Of a DNA stretch of 64,000 nucleotides, positions 15,272 through 22,172 are shown one piece after another. The stretch is from contig NZ_JAJSOH010000009.1 of assembly GCF_021277265.1 (NCBI RefSeq), forward strand, positions 179,538 through 243,537, written 5' to 3'. A model generated the notes under the pieces. That model had not been told where the DNA came from and did no database searches. It saw only the letters and a program-made list of their open reading frames with translations. Position 1 is the first letter of the stretch. Every line of letters begins with the position of its first letter. A program made the position numbers and the translations under genes. Source of the stretch: Kineosporia rhizophila. Its GTDB lineage: Bacteria; Actinomycetota; Actinomycetes; Actinomycetales; Kineosporiaceae.

Positions 15272-16927
15272 TCACTCCCGGATCCAGGCCGTGGTCTCCC
15301 CGGGCAACTGGCCGTCGGCCAGCGGTCCGCTGGCCACCAGAACCTCGCCGGAAGGCAGAGGAACGGGGGTGGTGCCGAAGTTGGTGATCACCAGCCAGCC
15401 ACCCGGTCGCCGGAAACTGAGGACGTCGGTGGGCACGGACGTCTCAAATTCGAGCGTTTCGGTGGTTTGCAGTTCCCGGCGCAGACGCAGCGCCGTGCGA
15501 TAGAGCGCCAGCACGGAGTCGGGGTCGACCTCCTCGGCCTCGACCGAGAACTGACCGAACCAGTCGGGCTGGGGCAGATGCGCCCCACCGCTGCCGAAAC
15601 CGAACGAGCTACCGCCGGCCGCGTCGCGGGCAACGGTCCAGGGCAGGGGGACCCGGCAGCCGTCGCGGCCTTTCAGTTGGTGGCCGGTGCGCAGCCAGAT
15701 CGGGTCGGCGAGCTGGTCGCGGGGGATGTCCGGCACCTCGCGCAGGCCCAGTTCCTCACCCTGGTAGAGGTACATCGAGCCGGGAAGAGCCAGAAGCAGA
15801 AGTGTGGACGCGGTTGCGCGCCTGAGTCCGGCCGCGTGGTCGGGCAGTGGGTCGAGTCCGTCGGACAGCAGCCATTCGTCCAGCCCCTCACGGCCGAGGC
15901 CGGTGGGCAGGGCGTAGCGGCTGGGGTGGCGGATGACGTCGTGGTTGGACAGCACCCAGGTGGAGGACGCACCGCTGGCCGCCGACTCGGCCAGGTTCTC
16001 GGTGATGCTCTTGCGGAAGCCCTCGGCGTCCCAGTCCTCACGCAGCAGGTCGAAGTTGAACGCCTGCCCGAGCTCGGTGGGGCGGGCGTAGAGGGCACGG
16101 CGGGTGGTGGGCACCCAGGCCTCGGCCACCGCCGCGCGCGGCGGGCTGTACTCGTTGAAGACCTCGCGCCACTCCTCGAAGATGGTGTGCACGTCGTCCC
16201 GGTCGAACAGCGGGTTGGTGCCGTCCACCTGGATGTCCAGCTCCGGGATCACCGGCATGCTGCGCAGCGGCTCGGCCAGGTCCTTGGCCAGGCCGTGGGC
16301 CACGTCCACGCGGAAGCCGTCCACCCCGCGGTCGGACCAGAAGCGCAGGGTCTTGCGGAAGTCGTCGCGGACCTCGGGATTGCTCCAGTCGAAGTCGGGC
16401 TGCTCGGGGGCGAACAGGTGCAGGTACCACTGCCCGTCCGGCACCCGCGTCCAGGCGCTGCCGCCGAAGTGCGAGACCCAGTCCGACGGCGGCTGGTCGC
16501 CGTTCGGCCCGAGGCCGTTGCGGAAGATGTAGCGGTCGCGCGCCGGGGAGCCCGGGTCGGCGGCCAGCGCCTCCTGGAACCAGACGTGCCGGTCGGAGGA
16601 GTGGTTGGGCACGATGTCGACGATCAGCCGGATCCCGGCCTCGTGCAGCTTCGCGCTCATCTCGTCGAAATCGGCCAGGGTGCCCAGTTTCGGGTCCACG
16701 TCGCGGTAGTCGTCCACGTCGTAGCCGCCGTCGGCCAGGGCCGAGGGGTAGAACGGGCTCAGCCACACCGCGTCCACGCCGAGCGCCTTCAGGTAGGGCA
16801 CCTTCGCGGTCACCCCGGCGATGTTGCCGATGCCGTCGCCGTCACTGTCGGCGAAGCTGCGCGGGTAGATCTGATAGACGACGGCCTGACGCCACCAGTC
16901 GGCTTCCGGGTGCGGGGTCTGAGCCAC
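15272..16927 (-). CDS. aglA: GH13 alpha-glucosidase, cytoplasmic
   Basis: A 551-residue enzyme without signal peptide. Family GH13 regions are clear: QIYPRSFADSDGDGIGNIAG at the start, DIVPNHSS, GFRVDVAHG with the nucleophile Asp208, the acid/base Glu269 in AVAEAWV, and Asp330 in LSNHDVIRH. QPDFDWSNPEVR and the short-oligosaccharide loop fit alpha-glucosidases that cleave maltose-type disaccharides. It is the last gene of the LacI-binding protein-permease cluster and would hydrolyse the imported sugar. AAAGGATCA precedes the ATG; an 18-bp stem-loop separates it from the permease gene. Confidence 0.92.
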   Translation of the reverse strand: MAQTPHPEADWWRQAVVYQIYPRSFADSDGDGIGNIAGVTAKVPYLKALGVDAVWLSPFYPSALADGGYDVDDYRDVDPKLGTLADFDEMSAKLHEAGIRLIVDIVPNHSSDRHVWFQEALAADPGSPARDRYIFRNGLGPNGDQPPSDWVSHFGGSAWTRVPDGQWYLHLFAPEQPDFDWSNPEVRDDFRKTLRFWSDRGVDGFRVDVAHGLAKDLAEPLRSMPVIPELDIQVDGTNPLFDRDDVHTIFEEWREVFNEYSPPRAAVAEAWVPTTRRALYARPTELGQAFNFDLLREDWDAEGFRKSITENLAESAASGASSTWVLSNHDVIRHPSRYALPTGLGREGLDEWLLSDGLDPLPDHAAGLRRATASTLLLLALPGSMYLYQGEELGLREVPDIPRDQLADPIWLRTGHQLKGRDGCRVPLPWTVARDAAGGSSFGFGSGGAHLPQPDWFGQFSVEAEEVDPDSVLALYRTALRLRRELQTTETLEFETSVPTDVLSFRRPGGWLVITNFGTTPVPLPSGEVLVASGPLADGQLPGETTAWIRE

Positions 16928-16962
16928 GGCATTGATCCTTTCGGCGCTGTCCTTGCCTCACC

Positions 16963-17007
16963 CTCGCACGCTGGGCCGGGCGCTGCTCACCCGGCCCAGC
17001 GTGCGAG
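16963..17007 (-). terminator. 18-bp intercistronic stem-loop between permease and alpha-glucosidase genes
   Basis: CTCGCACGCTGGGCCGGG (16963-16980) and its perfect complement CCCGGCCCAGCGTGCGAG (16990-17007) flank a 9-base loop, two bases after the permease stop. There is no T-tract, so it may slow or protect the transcript rather than fully terminate it, lowering or separating alpha-glucosidase expression. Confidence 0.65.
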
Positions 17008-17008
17008 T

Positions 17009-17908
17009 TCAGCCCTTCACACCGCCGGCGGTGAGACCGCTGACGATGCGGCGCTGGAAGAGCAGCACCACGATCACCAGCGGCACGGTGACCACCACGC
17101 CGGCGGCCATCGTCTGGGTGTAGGGAACGATGTGCGGCCCGGCGGTGAAGTTGGCGATCGCCACGGTGGACGGCTCGACGCTCTTCACCCCGTTCGAGAG
17201 CACGCTGGAGAGCAGGAACTCGTTCCAGGAGGCCAGGAACACCAGGATCGCGGTGGTGAACATGGCCGGGGCGGCCAGCGGGATGATGACCTTACGGAAC
17301 GCCTGCAGCGGGGTGCAGCCGTCGACCCGGGCGGCCTCCTCCAGTTCCCACGGCATGTCCGCGAAGAAGCTGGTGAGGGTGTACACCGCCAGAGGCACCG
17401 AGAACGAGACCTGCGGCAGGATCAGCGCCTGGTAGGTGCCGAGCCAGCCCCAGTCGCTGAACAGCTGGAACAGCGGCGTCAGGATGGCCACGCCGGGGAA
17501 CATCGAGGCACCCAGGATGCAGGCCAGCACGATCGACTTGCCCCGGAAGACCAGACGGGACAACGCGTACCCGGCGAACACCCCGACGATCATCGCCAGC
17601 GCGGTCACCGCGAAACCGATGATCAGGCTGTTGACCAGCGACCGCCCGAAGGTGTTGATCCCGGTGTCGAACGCGTACCGGAAGTTCTCCAGGGTGAAGT
17701 CGGTGAACCACGGGGTGTTGTCGAAGGTGTTCTGGTTGTCCCGCACCGACAGCACGAGCATCCAGTAGAACGGCGCCAGGCACCAGAACACGATCAGCGT
17801 GATCGCCGCGGCCGTGCCCAGCTGGTTCCAGTTGAACCCCGGCTTGTAGGCGGTGACCGGCCGGTCCGCCGCCTGGCCGACCGGGGCACCGACAGAGGTC
17901 GTGGTCAT
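17009..17908 (-). CDS. aglG: ABC sugar transporter permease (MalG/AglG type)
   Basis: A 299-residue membrane protein with six hydrophobic segments. The EAA loop reads EEAARVDGCTPLQAFRKVII, the contact site for the ATPase. A conserved N-terminal TM and periplasmic loop (FTLENFRYAF) are typical of MalG. It starts at ATG 17908 overlapping the other permease stop by four bases. With the partner permease it forms the import channel for a probable alpha-glucoside. No ATPase gene is in the cluster; in Streptomyces such systems share the ATPase MsiK, which is the likely situation here. Confidence 0.92.
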   Translation of the reverse strand: MTTTSVGAPVGQAADRPVTAYKPGFNWNQLGTAAAITLIVFWCLAPFYWMLVLSVRDNQNTFDNTPWFTDFTLENFRYAFDTGINTFGRSLVNSLIIGFAVTALAMIVGVFAGYALSRLVFRGKSIVLACILGASMFPGVAILTPLFQLFSDWGWLGTYQALILPQVSFSVPLAVYTLTSFFADMPWELEEAARVDGCTPLQAFRKVIIPLAAPAMFTTAILVFLASWNEFLLSSVLSNGVKSVEPSTVAIANFTAGPHIVPYTQTMAAGVVVTVPLVIVVLLFQRRIVSGLTAGGVKG

Positions 17909-18915
17909 CGCGTTCCCCTCTCCACGATGTTGGCGTTGAAGAGGCGGACCAGGAGCAGGGCTATCGCGAAGATCAGGATGAAGGTGATCGTGGACAGGGC
18001 CGAGGCCGAGTTGATCCCGCTCCTCAGCTCCTGCACCACCAGGATCGAGATGGTCTGGGTACCGTTGGCCCCGCCGGTGAGGATGTACGGCAGGTCGTAC
18101 ATCCGCAGCACGTCGAGCGCCCGGAAGATGACGGCCACCGCCAGCGCCGGCTTCACCAGCGGCAGGGTGATCCGCCAGAACCGTTGCCAGGCACTGGCTC
18201 CGTCGACCTTGGCCGACTCGTAGATCTCGTTGCTGATGCCCTGCAGCCCGGCCAGGATCAGCAGGGCGATGAACGGCGTGGTCTTCCAGACGTCGGCGAT
18301 GACGATGGCCATCCGCGCCGCGCCGACCTCGGAGGTCCAGGCGAAATTGGTTCCCAGCACGTTGTTCAGCACGCCCTGGGGGTCGAAGATGACCACCCAC
18401 AGCTTGGCGATGACGGCCGTGGGGATCGCCCACGGGATCAGCACGGCCACCCGGACCAGCGAACGGCCCCGGAAGGCGCGGTGCATCATCAGCGCGAAGC
18501 ACATGCCGATGATGACCTCGAGAATCACCGTCACCACAGTGAATCCGAGGGTGATACCGACCGAACTCCAGAACTGCGCCCCGGTGGTGCCCTCGGGACA
18601 GGAGGTGGTGCCGCCGGCCGCGGTCGGGCACTGCTGCAGGAGCCAGTGCTTGTAGTGGTCGATACCGTTCCAGGCGCCACCTTCGTCGAACAGGCCGGTG
18701 GTGGCGTTGAGTCCCTGGTCGGTCTGGAACGAGGACCAGATGGCGCTGAGGATCGGGTACCCGACGATCAGCGCCAGCATGATCATGGTGGGGGCGAGAA
18801 GAATCAGGGCGAGCTTGCTGTCGCCGGAGCGAAGGCCCCGGTTCCGCCCGCCGCGACGCCGTTTTCCGCTTGTGTCGGCCGCATTTTCCGCGATCGGCTC
18901 GGAGGTGATGCTCAT
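17905..18915 (-). CDS. aglF: ABC sugar transporter permease (MalF/AglF type)
   Basis: A 336-residue protein. After a basic N-terminal tail (KRRRGGRNRG) there are six membrane segments, a long external loop between the first two with a CPTAAGGTTSCPEGTTG cysteine pair, and the EAA loop YESAKVDGASAWQRFWRITL. It pairs with the downstream permease (4-bp overlap). The external loop with two cysteines is unusual for the family and may form a disulfide. It is co-oriented with the binding protein gene and separated from it by a strong stem-loop. Confidence 0.92.
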   Translation of the reverse strand: MSITSEPIAENAADTSGKRRRGGRNRGLRSGDSKLALILLAPTMIMLALIVGYPILSAIWSSFQTDQGLNATTGLFDEGGAWNGIDHYKHWLLQQCPTAAGGTTSCPEGTTGAQFWSSVGITLGFTVVTVILEVIIGMCFALMMHRAFRGRSLVRVAVLIPWAIPTAVIAKLWVVIFDPQGVLNNVLGTNFAWTSEVGAARMAIVIADVWKTTPFIALLILAGLQGISNEIYESAKVDGASAWQRFWRITLPLVKPALAVAVIFRALDVLRMYDLPYILTGGANGTQTISILVVQELRSGINSASALSTITFILIFAIALLLVRLFNANIVERGTR

Positions 18916-18957
18916 GGCTGCTCCTGAGCTACTGGTGTCCTAGGGCTGGTGCGGGCA

Positions 18958-18988
18958 GACCGGGCGACCTGGTCGAGGTCGCCCGGTC
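18958..18988 (-). terminator. 12-bp stem-loop between binding protein and permease genes
   Basis: GACCGGGCGACC-N7-GGTCGCCCGGTC is a perfect 12-bp stem. Two smaller hairpins lie beside it, CACCG-N4-CGGTG near 19000 and GGTCTCC-GCC-GGAGACC near 19049. In sugar ABC operons such structures give more binding protein than permease by attenuating and protecting the upstream message. Confidence 0.65.
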
Positions 18989-19088
18989 CACTGGGGATCA
19001 CCGCTTTCGGTGGGCGTCACGAGCCCCGGAGCGTGGGAACCCGCCGGTCTCCGCCGGAGACCACGCGACGATCCTCCCGAACACGCAC

Positions 19089-20384
19089 TCAGCCGCCGGC
19101 GGCCGCCGAGTCGATCGCTTCAGCCATGTTCTTCAGCGCATCGGCGGTGGACGTCTCACCCTGCAACGCCGCGTAGGCGTTGGTCTGGATGGCCTGGGTG
19201 ACCGCGGGGTAGAACGGCGTCACCGGGCGCGGGACCGCCGACTCGATGCTCTTGAGCAGGTCCGGGAGGTAGGTGAACTCCTTCACCAGCTCCGGGTCGG
19301 TGTACAGCTCGGCCAGCACCGGCGCCAGCGTGCCGACCGTGAGGTCGTTGCGCTGAACCTCTTCGGACTGCATGAACTTGATGAAGTCGAGGGCGCTGGC
19401 CTGGGTGTCGGAGTAGGTGCTGATCGCCACGCTGTGCCCGCCCAGGCTGGAGGCGCCGTGGCCGTCCGGGCCGGGAAGCGGTGCGATGCCGTACTTGTCG
19501 GCCACCTTCGAGCTGTCACCGCTCAGGATGGCCGCCGCGTAGGGCCAGTTACGCAGGTACATCAGCTGGCCGGCGGAGAAGGCGTTCAGGCTCTCGGTCT
19601 CCTTGAAACCCAGGGCCTCCTTCGGGATGTAGCCCTCCTTGAAGCCGTTGACCAGGAAGTCGAGACCGGTGGTGGCCTCGGGCGAGTTCACCGTCGCGCT
19701 CTTGCCGTCCTCGCTGACCACGGTGCCGCCGGTGGCGTTGATCGCCTCGGCCGCGTTCACCGTCAGGCCCTCGTACTTGGCCAGCTGACCGGCGTAGCAC
19801 GCGGGCTTGTCGCCCTTGATCGTGCCGCTGGTGGTCTTGCCCTCGCAGGAGGAGATCAGCTCTTCCCAGGTGGTGGGCGCCTTTTCGACCAGATCCTTGC
19901 GGTAGTAGAGCAGACCACCGTCGGAGGCGTAGGGCGCTGCGTACTGGGTGCCGTTGTAGGTGGCCGCCTCGACCGTGGCCGGGAGCAGTGCGGCCTGGTC
20001 GAGTGCGAAGTCGTCCTTCAGGGGGACGAGCCAGCCCTTGGCCGCGAACTCGGCCGTCCACACCACGTCGACCGTGACGACGTCGTAGTTCGCGTCTTTC
20101 GACTGGAAGTGCTGCTGAAGATCGGCGAGCTGCTGGTCGGCCGAGTCCGACTGCTGCTTGATGGTGACCTTCTCGTCGGGGTGGAGCTTGTTCCACTCCT
20201 CCTCGATGTACGGCATGGTGCCGCTGTTGTCCTTACCGGTGACGAATGTGAAAGGGCCCCGGGCCTCCCGGGCGGCAGAATCAGAACCGCTTCCCCCGTC
20301 GTCGTCACCGCCCCCACATGCGGTGGTCAACACCAGAACCGTGCCTAAAAGACCTGCTAGGGCCGCGGCGCCTTTGCCTCGCAT
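19089..20384 (-). CDS. aglE: Sugar-binding lipoprotein of the ABC transporter
   Basis: A 431-residue protein with a type II signal peptide: a basic start, a hydrophobic stretch GLLGTVLVLTTAC with the lipobox LTTAC, and then a Gly/Asp linker. The mature part is a family 1 solute-binding protein (VTVDVVWTAEFAAKGWLVPL, YASDGGLLYYRKDLV, GGHSVAISTYSDTQASALDF). It is tethered to the outer membrane face and delivers the sugar to the permeases. AAAGGA lies 9 bases before the ATG, and the promoter at 20442-20470 gives a leader of about 50 bases. Confidence 0.93.
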   Translation of the reverse strand: MRGKGAAALAGLLGTVLVLTTACGGGDDDGGSGSDSAAREARGPFTFVTGKDNSGTMPYIEEEWNKLHPDEKVTIKQQSDSADQQLADLQQHFQSKDANYDVVTVDVVWTAEFAAKGWLVPLKDDFALDQAALLPATVEAATYNGTQYAAPYASDGGLLYYRKDLVEKAPTTWEELISSCEGKTTSGTIKGDKPACYAGQLAKYEGLTVNAAEAINATGGTVVSEDGKSATVNSPEATTGLDFLVNGFKEGYIPKEALGFKETESLNAFSAGQLMYLRNWPYAAAILSGDSSKVADKYGIAPLPGPDGHGASSLGGHSVAISTYSDTQASALDFIKFMQSEEVQRNDLTVGTLAPVLAELYTDPELVKEFTYLPDLLKSIESAVPRPVTPFYPAVTQAIQTNAYAALQGETSTADALKNMAEAIDSAAAGG

Positions 20385-20435
20385 GACCTGTGTCCTTTCC
20401 GTTGGGACCGGACTCGTCGATTCGTTTCGACTATT

Positions 20436-20470
20436 TCAGGGAAGCTAGGTCTTCCCTGACCGGCTGTCAA
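20436..20470 (-). promoter_or_regulatory. Promoter and overlapping operator of the sugar uptake operon
   Basis: On the minus strand a perfect -35 TTGACA (20465-20470) and a -10 TAGCTT (20442-20447) are 17 bp apart. TCAGGGAA-N8-TTCCCTGA (20436-20443 and 20452-20459) overlaps the -10 box and spacer. The placement fits repression by the LacI-type protein encoded just upstream; binding is inferred. Confidence 0.7.
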
Positions 20471-20530
20471 CGGCGGTAAACCTACTGCGATCGACCTGTT
20501 ATTGATGAGAGTTCAGATAACTTGTGGTGA

Positions 20531-21610
20531 TCACCGCAGGTACCGACGTTGTCGAGACCCGGATCGGGCCTCGGAATTACCCATGAGTTGATCGGCGACC
20601 GGGGCTGGTGCACATGAGCCCCGAAGATTCAGTTCCCCCCTGAAGAGCAATTGCCGGGCAGGCCCCTTCTCACCGTCCAGACGCCGCAGCAACAAGTCCA
20701 CGGCCGCCTGACCGATCTGCGCGGCGAACGGTCCGACCGTGCTCATCGGTGGCGTTGTCAGTTCTGCGACCGGGGGCGCCATGTCGATGCACATCATGGA
20801 CAGATCATCGGGAATTCGCCTCCCGAAATCCGCGGCGGCCCGCATCAGGCCGGGCACGGCGTGCTCACCGGAAACAATGACGGCAGAGACCCGGGCCTCG
20901 GTACCGACGAGTTCCTCGAATGCGGCCCGGCCTTCGGCCTCCGACCGCCCGGCGCGCACCGAGACCAGTTCCACCCCCGCCCGCCGGGCCGCCGCAGCGA
21001 GCGCCCGGCCCAGTTCCGGCACCTCGTCGCCGGGCGGATGGTCGACGAATCCCAGGATGTGGTGCCCCAGTTCGGCCAGGTGCCCGACGGCCAGCTGGGC
21101 CGAGGAGTCGAAATCCGTTGTGATCCGGTCAGGGCCGTCCGAACCGTCGGAGCCGTCCGGGCCGGCGTGGTGACCGATCGTCGTGAACGGCACCCCCGCG
21201 TCGGCGAGCACCGGGATCCGCGGGTCCTGGGCCCGCACGTCCATCACCAGCACCCCGTCGACCAGTCCCTGGCCGGCGAAGTTGGCCAGGTCGTCGACGG
21301 CCTCGATGCCGGTGGTCCAGAGCATCAGGTGATAACCGCGCTCCTGGGCGTGATCCGAGGCGCCCAGGACGTATTCGAGGGTGCTGAGGCGCAGGTTGCC
21401 GGTGTGGGCCGGGAGCAGGAACGCGATGATGCGGCTGCGTTTGCTCTTCAGCCCGCGGGCGAACGCGTTGGGGGTGTAGCCCAGGTCGAGCATGGCCTGC
21501 TCGATGCGCTCGCGGGTGGAGACGGAGATCGGGCGGGTACCCGAAAGGGCGTACGAAACGGTGCTGACCGACACACCGGCCAGCCGCGCGACGTCCGCCA
21601 TCGTAGCCAC
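20531..21610 (-). CDS. LacI-family transcriptional regulator of sugar uptake
   Basis: A 359-residue protein. The helix-turn-helix is at the N-terminus (MADVARLAGVSVSTVSYALS, then a hinge GYTPNAFARGLKSKRSR), followed by a periplasmic-binding-protein-like sensor domain (VDGVLVMDVR, AVIVSGEHAVPGLMRA, DLLLRRLDGE). GTG 21610 is preferred because GAGG lies 6 bases upstream; ATG 21601 is possible. A GPDGSDGSDGPD repeat sits in the sensor domain. It lies directly upstream of the binding protein gene in the same direction and probably represses it until the sugar is present. Confidence 0.9.
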   Translation of the reverse strand: MATMADVARLAGVSVSTVSYALSGTRPISVSTRERIEQAMLDLGYTPNAFARGLKSKRSRIIAFLLPAHTGNLRLSTLEYVLGASDHAQERGYHLMLWTTGIEAVDDLANFAGQGLVDGVLVMDVRAQDPRIPVLADAGVPFTTIGHHAGPDGSDGSDGPDRITTDFDSSAQLAVGHLAELGHHILGFVDHPPGDEVPELGRALAAAARRAGVELVSVRAGRSEAEGRAAFEELVGTEARVSAVIVSGEHAVPGLMRAAADFGRRIPDDLSMMCIDMAPPVAELTTPPMSTVGPFAAQIGQAAVDLLLRRLDGEKGPARQLLFRGELNLRGSCAPAPVADQLMGNSEARSGSRQRRYLR

Positions 21611-21683
21611 AGCGCACCTCATCCTCCGAAAGGCGTCGACACTGACAGGACCTCTCGTCTGGCCAGATGTTACGGCGATCGGC

Positions 21684-22157
21684 TCACCGCCGGAAGGCGT
21701 CGGGCCGTCTCGCCTCGATCTCGCGCAGCGTGCCGCGCAGCCGGGCCAGCGCCCGAGGGCGGCTGGTCGGGGCCGTGGGCTGCACCAGGGGCGGCGGCAC
21801 GTTGATCAGCGAGCCGTCTTTCAGGGTCACCCGGACGGACTCGGAACCCTTGATGCCGGAGGCGATCTCGATCCGCTCGATCTGCTCCCAGGTGGCCCAG
21901 CGCTCCCGCAGGAGGTAGCGCACGGCCACGCCCTCCTCGTCCGCCTCCAGGTACATCCGCAGGCAGCCCAGGGCGACGGCGAAGAGCCCGGCGGCGATCA
22001 CGCCGAGGATGCCGCGCGCGGTGGGCGGGACGTCGAGGTAGATGGCCACGAACGAGCAGGCGCAGACCGCGAGCATCACCAGGGCCACCACCGGCACCGG
22101 GATCCGCAGGATCAGCGGCGGCAGGGGCGAGTGACGGTCATCGGCAGCGTCGACCAC
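21684..22157 (-). CDS. Membrane protein with PH-like domain
   Basis: A 157-residue protein with two hydrophobic helices (about residues 15-40 and 47-66) and a C-terminal bacterial PH-like domain (MYLEADEEGVAVRYLLRERW, ATWEQIERIEI, VRVTLKDGSLINVPPPL). It begins at GTG 15 bp after the end of the upstream sensor gene. Such proteins are common in actinobacteria and have no assigned reaction. Co-transcription with the kinase-like gene is likely. Confidence 0.75.
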   Translation of the reverse strand: MVDAADDRHSPLPPLILRIPVPVVALVMLAVCACSFVAIYLDVPPTARGILGVIAAGLFAVALGCLRMYLEADEEGVAVRYLLRERWATWEQIERIEIASGIKGSESVRVTLKDGSLINVPPPLVQPTAPTSRPRALARLRGTLREIEARRPDAFRR

Positions 22158-22172
22158 GCCCTCACCATACGT

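Noticed and set aside
15467..18223. A very long open frame (918 codons) opposite the alpha-glucosidase and permease genes
   Set aside because: Antisense shadow of GC-rich genes; residues are Gly/Arg/His/Val-rich repeats without domains.
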